A DNA stretch of 64,000 nucleotides from Monomorium pharaonis (lineage: Eukaryota > Arthropoda > Insecta > Hymenoptera > Formicidae): positions 35,263,132 to 35,327,131 of the forward strand of contig NC_050467.1 of NCBI RefSeq assembly GCF_013373865.1, in the 5' to 3' direction. Below, piece by piece: positions 34,137-45,090 of the stretch. Below the pieces are notes generated by a model that saw only the letters and a list, made by a program, of their open reading frames with translations, was not told where the DNA came from and made no database searches. Made by a program: the position numbers and the translations under genes. Each line of letters begins with the position of its first letter. Within the stretch, counting starts at the first letter, position 1.

Positions 34137-35226
34137 ATGTCCCGGGAGACGAGAGAGAGAGAGAGAGGAATTAAAGGCAAAGGTATGAAAGAAGGGCAGA
34201 GGAAGTTGTTAATGGAAGATAATAAACAAGGTAAGAAGGTGAGTTTCAAGGATCAAGAGGAAGTTGGTAAAGAGAATATGGATAGGGAGTGCACAGCTAA
34301 GATGAAGAAGGAGGTTAAAGCGATAGCGATAGAATTAAAGGAATTCAAAGAGGAAATAAGACAGGAAATGACAATTTTAAAGTTAGAACAGGAAATATGG
34401 GAGAAAAGAGTAAAAGAGTTAGAGGTTAAATGTGTAGGGGTAGAGAAGGACATTATAGAATTAGGAGAGGTAGTAAAGAGAGGGGAAATAGATGGGGGGA
34501 GGTTTAGGACAGAGGATAGTTTTAGCATGGATAGTGTAGCAGTTGGAAGAAAGAGAAGTGAGAGTAGAGAGAGTAGATTAAGTAGAGTGAACTCAGGAGT
34601 CAGTTTTGAGAGTGGTAGCGGAGGATTAAGTGACAGAGAGGTAGGTAAGATAAAGAAATGGGTTGAGGATAGAGAAAAAGAAGAAATGAGAAATAACATA
34701 GTAATTAGAGGTTTAAAAAAGGAGGATCTAGATAGTATACAGGAGGGTAAGATAGTATACAGGAGGGATGAATAGAGGATATGATCAGGGAAAAGTTAGA
34801 TTTGGAGATTAAGGTGACGAAGTGGTGGATAAGCGGGTCAGTGATAATAGGACTAGAAACCGAGAAAATGAAAAAGGATATCATGTGCAACAAAAATAAG
34901 CTTAGAGGGGAACGTATATTTATAGAACAGGACTTGACATGGGAGGAGAAAGGTACACAGAGAAACATTGCTAAGTGGGCTAAAGAAGAGAAGGATAGAG
35001 ATAGGATAATAAAGATGGTGTAGGCAGGGTGAAAGTAAATAGAATATGGATAAAGTGGGAGAATGTGGTGTCTGAACGGGGTAAAGATTTGTTAAAGGGG
35101 AAGTTAGGAGATGGGGAAAATATAGAAGAGGTAGTGATGGACAGAGAAGGAACTAGCGTTAATGCTAATAGGCGTAAGGGGGAGGTGAGAACGAGAAAAG
35201 GTGTTAACTTAGGAGAAAAGGAAAAC
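34137..35226 (+). pseudogene. LINE ORF1 protein, frameshifted
   Basis: Lys/Glu-rich, coiled-coil-like N-terminal half (about residues 1-110 of the first frame), a Ser-rich linker, then EEMRNNIVIRGL, the usual entry to the RRM-like part of insect LINE ORF1 proteins. The reading continues in a second frame from 34781 (GERIFIEQDLTWEEKGTQ) and a third from 35029 (NRIWIKWE). A 20-bp tandem duplication (34731-34750 and 34751-34767) explains the first frame change. ORF1 proteins bind RNA as nucleic-acid chaperones; this copy is broken. Confidence 0.75.
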
Positions 35227-35419
35227 TAAAAGCTTGCCAAGAAGGGAAGAAAAAACTATGTTGGAAGAAAAAAGAAAAAGAGGGATGGAAAGATCAGTAC
35301 GGAAAAGAGAGGGAAAATTATTATTAGAGAAACGGTTGGAGTACCCGGGGATTAGAGATGTTAGAAGAGGAGGTAGCTAGGAATGTCATTAAAGAATTGG
35401 AGTTTAGGGATAAGGATGT

Positions 35420-35866
35420 ATAGAAGCAGGAAATGAAGAGTTAAGATTAGCAAACGCTAGATATAATACGAGGTATAAGTTATACATGGATAGGTTAGAA
35501 GGAAAATCAAGATATTTAAGTAGGAAAAGCTTATCAAGTAGAAGAGACAATTTAGGTATAAGAGCGTTAGTTAGACTAAGATGTGGTAACATGGAAGAGA
35601 ATAATAAATATTGGCTGAAGGAAGAAGAAAAGGTATGTGTACTTTGTAGAAAAGGAAAAGACAGTTTAGACCACTTCATAGAAGATTGTGAGATATCGAA
35701 GGCATGGTTTGTAGGTTTAGGTAAGAACAAGAAGGAAATAATAGAAAGATTAGAAAATGACGAACTAGATGTGAAAAAAGAGAAGGTATTGAAAAAGTTT
35801 TGGAAGGAGAAAGAAAAAGCGCTTAAGGAAAAGGATAAGAATAAGGAGGTAGGGATAAGATTATAA
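35420..35866 (+). pseudogene. LINE ORF2 C-terminal fragment with CCHC finger
   Basis: The open frame 35486-35866 contains CVLCRKGKDSLDHFIEDC, a C-x2-C-x7-H-x4-C finger typical of the C terminus of ORF2 in insect non-LTR elements. The upstream RT and endonuclease are absent from this element. The same finger type occurs in the second LINE at about 38000-38050 (CRLCGGERESWEHVWERC). Confidence 0.75.
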
Positions 35867-36601
35867 ATGCTAGAACTGTAGAGGATATAGAATTTAGGAC
35901 TTAAAAATTGCGAAAGGCTAAGTAAGGATTATTTTAATGGGTAACTAGGACTTATGAGTTTCATACGAAATGTTAAAAGTAAACCGTCTAATGTGAAGAT
36001 AAATTAATTTTGACTGATATAGGAAATAATGCAGTAACATGTAGAATGTTGTTGCGATTGTATATAACTGTATATAATTGTATAAATGTATAAAGGTATA
36101 GTTATATTGTTTTATAGTTTTATAGTTTTATAGCTTTACAGTTTTCATAGTTTTTATAATTTTTATATGTTATATTGTAAAGATATATAGATGTAGTTTG
36201 TATCATATATTTTGTATTTTGTATTTATAGTCAATACTAGGCATAGTTATTATATCAGCGTAGACTCCTAGAGTTAACACAAACAGTATTAAAGATTAAC
36301 TGTAAAATTAACTAATGATAAAGTATAGTATAGTTAAATAAAATAAGATAAATAAATAAGGTAAATAAGGTAAAGTAAAGAGAATAAAAGTAAACGGAAA
36401 AGTAATGGTAAAAGACAGTGTACAGTTTTGTCGGACATAGTCATAAAAGACGAATAAGAATAAGAATAAGAATACATAGGTGATATGAGATAGGATAGTT
36501 TTAGGATATTTAGTATTACGGATGGATGGAGGGATGAATGTTTAGAAATCTGTAAACCAAGTCCCCTTCTTGGCAATTATACTGCTGAAGTGAATAAATA
36601 T
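35867..36601 (+). other. LINE 3' untranslated region
   Basis: AT-rich with tandem TTTTATAG-like units near 36105-36150. It runs to the second copy of the target duplication. Confidence 0.6.
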
Positions 36602-36617
36602 TATATACAGTACGGTT

Positions 36618-36985
36618 AATCAGTTTAGTGTTGTGTCAGTAGAAATTTTTATTGCATTGATTAAACAGTTTTTTATTCGTTCATCTAGTCGAGAAGTATG
36701 AACATATTCCATGAATGTACAATCTGATTTACCTTTCCCTATTATCACCATGTAAAATTGGCAAAGTTTTCGTACATATATCTCCGGAACCAAACGGTAA
36801 ACAAGTCTGAAATTTTGCAGACATATTCCAGAATCGTTAACTTTTTCATTTAATGTCTTTGTTTCTGGGGTAATTATATTTGACCTAAATGCAAAAACCA
36901 CCTTAAGGTCATAAAAGCGACGAAGCATTGATAATTCTGTGAGAGTTACCCTATCCATGTTGTGAGATAGCATGTATGGGAATAC
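36618..36985 (+). other. sequence between the two LINE fragments
   Basis: Nothing recognised. The minus-strand open frame 36620-37009 (129 codons) has no family I know; it could be a diverged exon, but evidence is lacking. Confidence 0.3.
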
Positions 36986-36989
36986 AACG

Positions 36990-38230
36990 ACGTGTAATGA
37001 CGAAGGCAAATGTGCGGAAAACGAGGTAACATTACAGAGTTGCCAATCATATGCGGATGATATGGTGTTGATAGCGGAGACGGAGGACGAGATGAGAAGT
37101 ATGATAGAAAGGCTGGAGGGATATTTGGATAAGAAGGGTCTGGAGAAACGTAGAGAAGACGAAGATTATGAGGTTTAGAAGAGGAAGAGGCAGAAGAAGG
37201 AAGATGAATTGGAGATGGAAAGGAAAATGAATTGAGGAGGTAAGAGAATATAAATACCTAAGGTATATACTGCAATCAAATAGAGGACAGGAATCACATA
37301 TTAAGGATAGAGTGAGAAAAGCAGCGGCGATGATGGGTCAAGTCTGGGGGAAATTTGAAGAGAAGATATGAGAAGGATTGGGACAGGAGAATTTGGATCT
37401 TCGATAGATTAGTATGGACAGTATTGGAGTATGGAGTGGAGGTTTAGGAATGGAGAGAAAGGGAGAGTGTGGAAAGAATACAAGAGAGGTTCCTAAGATG
37501 GATACTGGGAGTAGAGAGTAGAACCCCGGGATATTTGGTGAGGGAAGAGTGGAAGAGAGAGAAATTGAGACTAAGAGCTGGGAGAAGGGCTTGGAGTTTT
37601 GAGAGGAGGGAAACGGAGGGAGGAGGAGGAGTATGGGTGAGAGAATGCATGGAGGAGATAAGAGGGAGAGTAGAGAGGAGAAGGGAACTCTCAAAATGGG
37701 AGATGGAAAGGAGAGAATTCTTCGAAATGAGAGGAAAGGATGTCGGGGAGATGGAGGGAGAGGGAGGAGAGGTATGGGAAGAAGTTGAGGAGACGGAGAG
37801 AAGACTACAAAGGGAAGAGAGAAGGGAGAGAATAAGAGTTACTAGATATAATGTATGATACAAGTGGATTAGAGAGGAGGACATACCGGAATACTTAAGG
37901 AGGGGGTGGGGAGAGAGTAGATGGAGGAAGGTGGCAAGGTTTAGACTGGGAAATGAAATACTGGAGAGTAGATATTGGGAGGATGAGGAGAAAAGAGCTT
38001 GCAGGTTGTGCGGAGGGGAAAGAGAATCATGGGAGCATGTATGGGAAAGATGTAGACGGTGGGAGAAGGGGGGAGATGGAAGCTGGCAGGAGGCGTGTAG
38101 GATTTTGGGGGGTCGGGAGAGGGGGAGGGTTGGATGAGGGAGGTGGAGGAGGAGAGGGAAAAATTTGGAAGGAAGGAGGAATGAGGGGTTGATAGAGGGT
38201 GAGAGAGGAGTGAATGTAAGGAACAAAAGT
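36990..38230 (+). pseudogene. 5'-truncated LINE, reverse-transcriptase fragment to CCHC finger
   Basis: SYADDMVLIAETEDEMRSMI carries the YADD catalytic motif of reverse transcriptase (37050-37061). Downstream in shifted frames are EYKYLRYILQSNRGQE, FLRWILGVESRTPGYLVREE and the CCHC finger CRLCGGERESWEHVWERC (about 38000). This order matches the C-terminal half of ORF2 in jockey/R1-like insect LINEs. Several frameshifts and stops show it is dead. Minus-strand open frames of 118-260 codons over it are shadows of its purine-rich strand. Confidence 0.8.
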
Positions 38231-38437
38231 GAAGAATTGTAAACGGAAACGGAAGTCCATAGGCGTAAGGTTAGGTAGGATGCGGCGCGAGAGAGAGGGC
38301 ACGTTAGGTAGAGTTAAGTAGAATAAGTAGGTCAAAAGAGCGAGCGGAAAACGAAGAGTGAGTCGAAGTAGAGCGTATAGGGAGGCGAGCGAGATGAGGT
38401 GGCACGGTGGCAAGCGGCGTACTGTAAGAGGGAGCGT

Positions 38438-38985
38438 CCCATTTGGCCACGTCAATATTGGCCACGGTCCCGATTGGCCACGTCAATATTGACCACGTCA
38501 ATATTGGCCACGTCATTATTGACCACGATCCCGATTGACCACGGGGTGGATTGGCCACGTCATTATTGGCCACGCGCCATTATTGACCACATCAATATTG
38601 GCCACATCAATATTGACCACGCGTGATATTGCCCACGTCAATAATGGCCACGTCAATATTAGCCACGCGTCATTATTGCCCACGCGTCATTATTGCCCAC
38701 GTCATTATTGCCCACGCGTCATTATTGGCCACGTCATTATTGGCCACGCGTTATTATTGGCCACGTCATTATTGGCCACGCGTGATATTGCCCACATCAA
38801 TAATGGCCACGTCAATATTGGCCACGCATCAATATTGACCACGTCATTATTTCCCACGCGTCATTATTGCTTATGTCACTATTGCCCACGCGTCACTATT
38901 GCCTACGTCATTACTGTATATGGGTTTGCGACTTGGACGGGGTGGGTGCGGGAGGGGGGGCCGAAGGCCCTCCTTGCATCCCCCC

Positions 38986-39036
<51 letters not shown>

Positions 39037-39287
39037 CGTGCAAAGCATTCACTGCATCACATGGGTTTGCGACTTTCCGTGTATGCATTTGGTCCGTGCG
39101 CATGTGCAGTGTGCGCATTTGGTCTGTGTCCGTTTCGCACTGTGTCCGTTTCGCTCTGTGCGCATTTGGTCTGTGTCCGTTTGTTACTGTGTCCGTTTCG
39201 CACTGTGTCCGTTTGGTCTGTGTCCGTTTGTTACTGTGTCCGTTTCACTCAGGTTGCTGTGTCCGTTTATTACTGTGCGCATCTGGA
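38438..39287. mobile_element. hybrid word-array element
   Basis: Starts GAGCGTCCCATTTGGCCACG. The left arm (38438-38920) is 15-20 bp words of the TTGGCCAC / TTGACCAC / TTGCCCAC dialect (for example GTCATTATTGGCCAC). The core is TATGGGTTTGCGACTTGGAC, a G/C-rich run, and (GT)n at 38987-39031. The right arm (39070-39287) uses the other dialect (GTGTCCGTTT, GTGCGCATTT) and ends GCGCATCTGGAACTCACTC. The arms are not each other's complement. No matching 8-bp flanks were seen. Confidence 0.8.
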
Positions 39288-39364
39288 ACTCACTCAAAAA
39301 ATCATTTTTGTTTAAATTTAAAATAAGTCACTAGAGTCACTTTTTCTAAGATAATACAAGATTT

Positions 39365-39605
39365 GTAAAATACACTACTCAACAAAAAATAAAGAACACT
39401 TTTCAAACGTTCAAAATTGCACTATGTATTTTTAAATTGTCGAAACTTGGCAAAAAATTATTGCAGACAAAACATTTAAGAATCATTTTACAACTTACAA
39501 TTAGATATAAGATTTAAACTATAAAGTGATTTTTATTTTTTGTCTGCCATAATTTTTTGCTGAGTTCTGACAATAGTGCAATTTTGAGTGTTTTAAAAGT
39601 ACTTT
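39365..39605. repeat. foldback MITE (CTCAACAAAAAATAAAGAAC ends)
   Basis: AACACTTTTCAAACGTTCAA / TTGAGTGTTTTAAAAGTACTT and TTGGCAAAAAATTATTGCAG / ATAATTTTTTGCTGAG are approximate inverted arms. Confidence 0.6.
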
Positions 39606-39949
39606 GTACATTCAGATAACATGTTTCATTTATGTTGCGTTTAAAAACTTAAATTTTTTTTTAATAACTTAATTTACATTTAATAAAATGTATTCCTTTT
39701 TTTAATTATAAAACTGCTAAAAATGAATTTGTAATTGTTTAAATTCTTGTTCTTTTTTAATAAAACTTTTATTTTAACCCATGCTATGAAAAATATTTGC
39801 TACTTGTTAAACTATCAAAAAATATAATAATAAAAGTAAATGCTGTTTTTACTTAAATGATTTAAATTACTTTAAAAATTAATTTAAAATATTACTTTAG
39901 TTACTATTTTTTTATATCTAAAAAGTTGTTCTTCATCATTTTTTTTCAG

Positions 39950-40029
39950 AATCCAGTAAACATACAAAAAATCGTGCACAAAAGTATTCTGCATGGCTTA
40001 TTACACCATCTACCTAGGAGAACAAAACG
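39950..40029 (+). pseudogene. Ids: candidate iduronate 2-sulfatase exon 3 with in-frame stop
   Basis: Follows a strong acceptor (CATTTTTTTTCAG) and ends ACG|GTAAAA. It enters in phase 1 as exon 2 requires and leaves in phase 0 as exon 4 requires. The translation SSKHTKNRAQKYSAWLITPST, then TAG at 40015-40017, then ENKT, resembles the family segment SSNHTDD..YSW...HPS.E.YENT. The conserved DD is lost, there is a stop, and about a dozen residues expected before the exon 4 VCPV are missing. It is either a decayed exon or a coincidence, with the real exon unseen. Confidence 0.3.
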
Positions 40030-40930
40030 GTAAAATGATTTACTTATGAGAGAAAATTATTCCGTGGGAAATCTATAACTTTCCAAACAAAGTACGTTTT
40101 GTGTGTATGTACAATAGAATAGTATGCGTGGAAAGTCAACCTTTTCGTATGTTTTTTTTGTTCGGAAAATCGTCGATTTTCCATTTTTAACAATTTTCTC
40201 GTGTAAGTAAATCATTATTTCATTGTTTTTGTCCTCCCAATGGCGTGAGCCACACAGAAAGATATTTATTCACCATTTTTCGGCATTTTTATTTTATTTT
40301 TCACACGTTTGCCTTTGACACGCAAACAATAATACGTATATGGTATACGAACTCTCGCAGAATTACTAACGCTTTGTCCTTTACGAAAAAATACTATTGA
40401 AAGATAGTTCTCTCTGTTCGGATATTATTATTCTTTTCCTCGATATTAGGTAATCAGAAATGGCCGTTTATTCGAATTCGTAACGATCGACTGATAACAC
40501 TTTCGACAATAGGATGGTCGTCAAGGAAAGTCTCAAACACTCAAATTCAGTTTTGTAGCTTAACAGCAAATGCAATATATTTAATATCACAGTCAAGTTA
40601 CATTTCTACAGATCGACAAGTTCGACACGGCTAAACACGATAACGACAAAAGCGACTTATACGACAGAAATAATTCACGACAAAAGGGCTAATTGACGAC
40701 AAAAGCGACGATTCACACGTACATGACGTGTAGTTAGGTACCCGGCTCGACAGAGAGAGTCAATGGTCGGAACACGCAGGATAAGAGCGTCCACTCCGTT
40801 ATTCTAGAGCTGTCGATAATACGTCATCTCCGGCGAGACCAACGCCACGGAATCGCCTCACAGCGCCGCTCACTAACCTAGATGTCGCGTCTCACGCCAG
40901 CACGATAAGTTAGACCTCTTACACCATTGG
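40030..40930 (+). other. intron stretch
   Basis: Repeats not recognised. 40560-40920 is GC-richer with CGACAAAAG words and could be the edge of an LTR element, but no paired end was found. Confidence 0.35.
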
Positions 40931-41273
40931 GGCTCAATACTAAGTATTGAGTTTCTACTTAGTATTTAGATTATAATACTGAGTATTGAGATTAAGTATT
41001 AGTCAATACTTAAGCATTAAGGAGGTTAAGTATCGACGAATACTGAGTATTAAGAGTCACTATTGGTCAATACTACAGTATTGAGGGAGTTAAGTATTGA
41101 TGAATACTGAGTATTTAGTGTCACTATTGGTCAATACTACAGTATTGAGGAAGTTAAGTAATGATTAATACTGACGGACTTGGTTAGGAGGAGCAAGTGT
41201 GTGCGGACGCGTGGCGTATAAGTGCGACTGTAAGATTGTAATTAAAATGGAATTAGGTAAGATAGAATAAGTG

Positions 41274-42306
41274 CCCAGCTAGCCAGGCCTGTTAAAATCA
41301 CATATCGTGAAAGCTTTACAGCAAGGATTGTTTCAATTTTGACAACAATTTTATGACAAGTAATTGTCTGTTGCTTTGTTTTCTAAAAGTTTTGAGCAAA
41401 TTTACGGCAAAAGTTTTCATTACACGATGCTGCAAATAACAGAGAAAGACTTGTACATAAATATTACGTATAGAAATTACAAGATTTGTTCCGACACGAT
41501 AAAATGCAAAATTTAAGCAAATAACAGAGCAAACCTTGCTACACGACATGACAATAAATTTATGGCAGAAACAGGAAATCTTGTTAAGCACAGAATAACG
41601 GCAAATTAGTAGCAAGAACAAAATAAAACTTGCCGAGCATACTTTCGCAACAAAATTGCGACAAGGTGTGTCCGTAAACAGCTTAGTTTTTGTTGGCAAG
41701 GCTTGTCGCAAATAGTATGACGCACATTTTATGTAAATAACAGGGTTGCATTACCGGGTTTTAAATTTTATTTCTGACTTTACTATCTATCTCGAGATGG
41801 CGCATTTCTCGTGAAAAAGATTTATCTACTGGATTAATAAAAGGGGCTCGTCGAGAACAGAGAACCAAGTACGATTGCACCATTCACATTTGATATTGGA
41901 CTAATCAGTCCAATATTTTATTTTTGTTGATCTAAATTTCGACAATATTTGTTCTGTTCTTGCCACAAATTTGCTATCATATTGTGCATAGCAAGGTTTG
42001 CCTTGTTTTTGCCACAAATTTACTATCATGCTATGTACAGAAAGGTTTGCTCTATTCTTGCCACAAATTTGTTATCATATTGTGTACAGCAAGGTTTGCC
42101 TTGTTCTTGCTGCAAATTTGTTGTTATGCTTTACTAGCAAATTTTACCCTATTATTTGCATAAAATATGCGTCATACTATTTACAACAAGCCTTCCCAGC
42201 AAAAGCTAAGCTTAATGCGGACACACCTTATCGTAATTTTGTTGCAAAGGTTTGCTCGAGTTTGCGGCAAGCTTCGCGCAAAGTTTGCGTCATTTTGCTA
42301 GCTGGG
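41274..42306. mobile_element. 1-kb CCCAGCTAGCCAGG element, TSD TG
   Basis: CCCAGCTAGCCAGGCCTG ... TCATTTTGCTAGCTGGG with TG on both sides, inserted in the LINE fragment. A nearly identical second copy starts at 63549 and runs off the window. Open frames of 131 codons on the minus strand in both copies are the same AT-rich reading and not a known protein. Confidence 0.8.
41942..42150. repeat. minisatellite inside the CCCAGCTAGCC element
   Basis: About 57-bp units containing TTGCCACAAATTTGCTATCA and GCAAGGTTTGCC, repeated nearly four times. The left end of the element carries the inverted word GCAAACCTTGCTACACGAC. Confidence 0.75.
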
Positions 42307-43750
42307 TGTTTATAGATAGGTGATTACAAAGGCGTTTAAGAGCGTAGGACAACTGGAGGGAATTGCAAAAGGTAAAGCGAAAAGATCTAGGAAGCAGAAA
42401 ACAAACGAAAAGGTTAAGAGGTTAGGTTAAATTGTGTAGGAGATCTCGAGAAAATGTACAGGGAGACGAGGGAGAGAGGAATAAAAGGTAAAGGAACAGA
42501 AGGGCAAAGGAAATTAATAATGAAAAAATCGAGATAAGCAGGGGAAGAAGGTGATCAAGTTTCAAGGCTCAAGAAGAGGTTAGTAATGATAATATAGATA
42601 GGGAGTGTTCAGCAAAGATAAAAAAAAGAAGTTAAATCAATAGCAGCGGAATTTAAAAAATTCAAAGACAATTAATACTGATTATTAAAAGTCACTATTG
42701 GTCAATACTACAGTATTGAAGGAGTTAAGTATTGATAAATATTGATTATTGAAAGTCATTATTTGTCAATACTACAGTATTGAAAAAGTTAAGTATTAAT
42801 GTATACTGAGTATTGAAAGTCAGTATTGGTAAATATCTAAGTATTACCTACTTGTATTCGTCAATGCTAAAGTATTGTGAAATAATATGAGTTAAAAATG
42901 TTTATATATATATATGTATATTATAACAAAGATTTATTATTGTTACAAAGTTATATATTTTTTACAACTTAGTACTAAGATATTGACGAATACTTACTAT
43001 TGCAGTTTATACTATATGTATACATATATATATATATATATATGTACTATATATGGGCTGCATCCCGATATTATACTTTTCCGTACCCGAAATTTATAGT
43101 TCACGTTACGTATACTATAGATATTCAGTACTGGCAGTGAATTTCGGAACATAACGGAGCATAACACAGTAGACTGCAATAGTAAGTATTCGTCAATACT
43201 AAGTATTCTATAAAAAAATTTCGACCAATCTAGTATTGACCAATACTAAGTATTGAGCGCTCAATACTTACTACTCGTCAATACTAAGTATTCATAAATA
43301 CTAAGTATTAGCCAAAACAGTATTGGCCAATTTAGTATTGCCTTATACTAAGTATTGAGCGCTCAATAGTATTTTTCCGTGAGGGGTCACTTTCACAAAT
43401 TTAATATTTAAGTAACTTGTCAATTTATGCCACTCAAAGATATCAGATCAAACATCGTCATATCAAAATTGTGTAAAAGAAGTCAAATGTAGTAATAACC
43501 CAGATAGCAAATCGTGAAGAAACGGCAATTCCACGTTCACTCCATGACGAAGAGAACAACTCCACATAGAAATAAAACCTCCAATAGACGTCCATTAGAC
43601 GTCTGCCGTGGAAGTTTGAACTTCCAGTGAACATCCATTAGACGTCTAATATAGAGCCATTAAAAATCCACAGTTCCGCATTGCGTACGTCTATTAGACC
43701 TCCATTAGACGTCATCAAAGAGGTTTATTAGACATGTGGAGTATTAATAG

Positions 43751-44372
43751 GAGTGAGGTCCGATTGTGCACATAAGCGATTGGACACAGTAGTATTTCCA
43801 CATTGGACACAGACCCGATTGGACACGGACCCGATTGAACACGGATCCGATTGGACACGGACTCGATTGAACACAGACCCGATTGGACACGGATCTGATT
43901 GGACACAGACCCGATTGCACACGGACCCGATTACACACCGACCCGATTGCACACGGACCCGATTGCGCACCGATCCGTTTGCACACGGACCCGATTGCGC
44001 ACCGACCCGTTTGCACACGGACCCGATTGCGCACCGACCCGATTGCACACGGATCCGATTGGACACGGACTCGATTGGACACAGACCCGATTGAATACAG
44101 TCTCGATTGCACACCATCCCGATCGGACACAGTCCCGATTGCACACGGACCCGATTACACACCGACCCGATTGCACACGGACCCAATTGCGCACCGACCC
44201 ATTTGCACACGGGTCGGTGTGCAATCGGGTCCGTGTGCAATCGGGTCCGTGTCCAATCAGATCCGTGTCCAATCGGGTCTGTGTTCAATCGAGTCCGTGT
44301 CCAATCGAGTCTGTGTCCAATCGGGAAATACTACCGTGTCCAATCGCTTATGTGCGCAACCGGGACAGTCCC
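43751..44372. mobile_element. word-array element with exact 8-bp TSD ATTAATAG
   Basis: ATTAATAG lies at 43743-43750 and 44373-44380. The element begins GAGTGAGGTCCGATTGTGCA and ends TGCGCAACCGGGACAGTCCC. It consists almost wholly of about 15-bp words: GACCCGATTGCACACG, GACCCGATTGGACACG, GACCCGATTGCGCACC. They run one way to about 44210 and then in complement. It has no GT core. Open frames here (up to 186 codons) only translate the words. Confidence 0.9.
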
Positions 44373-44459
44373 ATTAATAGAGGCTTCACGGAACCTTGAT
44401 AGATGACTGACGGATGTTTTGTGGATCATTAGTAAAGGCTTTATGGAGTCTCGATAGAT

Positions 44460-45090
44460 GATTGACAAAATAAAAATTTAAAATAAAAATTCATTTTTTA
44501 AAAATTATTTTTATCAACAGTACATACTAAATTTAGGACAATTTTTTATTAATTAATTAAATTTAAATTAATTTTTTTATTTTATTCTTGCTTGCCGCTG
44601 GTAGGTTTTGAATCCGGGACCTTAGAATGACGAATCTCTATCTGCTACGCCAATTTGACTCATCGATATGGGTACTTATTATTGTCTACATATACCTATA
44701 TGTTTTAAACTGACGCAATTATATTATTTTTTATAAAAGCAATTAAATTTTGCAAAACATTAAAAATAAATAGCATTAATTTATTTACTTATTAATTTTA
44801 TTGTTAAATTTATCTTTTTCCATAACCTTAATAATTTGGTGGAAATTGCCATCTATTTAGCATTAATACTTTGAAGCGTTCAAATGGTTAATTAGATGGT
44901 TAACTATATAGATCATATATTCTAAGAAAAATTGAATAGTACATTTATTATATTTTTTTTTGTGCGCAGTAATTGTAGGCAAACCGTTATTTTTGAAAAC
45001 ATTATCTTTATGATAATTTTTTTTTAATATTAATCATGGATCTCTCATTCAGGATGGTATAGTGTTGTCTGATTTCTGAGTCAACTACGA
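44460..45090 (-). mobile_element. truncated copy of the 1-kb tRNA-like element
   Basis: Reverse orientation: A/T tail, the tRNA-like block on the minus strand at about 44592-44660 (TTGCCGCTGGTAGGTTTTGA), AACCTTAATAATTTGG and on to GAGTCAACTACGACGCG. Both TIR ends are missing. Sequence right of it at 45250-45320 matches the reverse complement of 24448-24505. Confidence 0.75.

Larger units (their letters stand above)
33877..36617 (+). mobile_element. internally deleted non-LTR retrotransposon with 16-bp target duplication
   Basis: TATATACAGTACGGTT occurs at 33877-33892 and again at 36602-36617, the signature of target-primed insertion. The body begins GGGACTTGGTTAGGAGG, a 5' end also seen at 41175. 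It has an ORF1-like region (34137-35226) and only the C-terminal end of ORF2 (about 35420-35866). The endonuclease and most of the reverse transcriptase are missing, so it is non-autonomous. The 3' end is GAATAAATA. Confidence 0.85.
41175..42671 (+). mobile_element. LINE 5'-end-only copy, flanked by ATTAATACTGA
   Basis: CGGACTTGGTTAGGAGGAGC at 41175 matches the 5' end at 33893. The copy continues at 42307 after an inserted element and ends within ORF1 at the equivalent of about 34354. TTAATACTGA directly precedes it and recurs at its right end, consistent with a target duplication. A 3'-truncated copy of this kind is unusual for a LINE. Confidence 0.65.
40931..43375. repeat. AATACTNAGTATT tandem array split by a LINE fragment
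   Basis: Units of about 60 bp built around AATACTACAGTATTGA and GTTAAGTATTGATGAATACT at 40931-41174. They resume at 42672-42860 and, after a gap, at 43180-43370. The interruption is the LINE 5' fragment with its nested element. Confidence 0.7.

Noticed and set aside
37338..38226. Minus-strand open frames of 118 and 260 codons rich in Ser/Leu/Pro
   Set aside because: They are shadows of the purine-rich LINE ORF2 on the + strand (YADD and CCHC finger).
38438..39287. CRISPR-like regular repeats and spacers
   Set aside because: Words are contiguous, vary by base, run in complement on the other side of a core, and occur in an animal intron; there are no constant repeats with unique spacers or cas genes.
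40560..40930. LTR or primer-binding site of a retrotransposon
   Set aside because: GC-richer block with a TTGGGGCTC word, but no paired LTR or coding region follows.
41316..41711. 131-codon minus-strand frame repeated at 63591-63986 as a transposase
   Set aside because: No transposase motif; its repetition is due to two copies of the same non-coding element.
43728..44399. Open frames up to 186 codons on both strands reading VCNRVRVQSG- and HTDPIAHRPD-like repeats
   Set aside because: They translate the 15-bp words in several frames on both strands; a multiple-of-three word keeps every frame open, so openness is not evidence for a protein.
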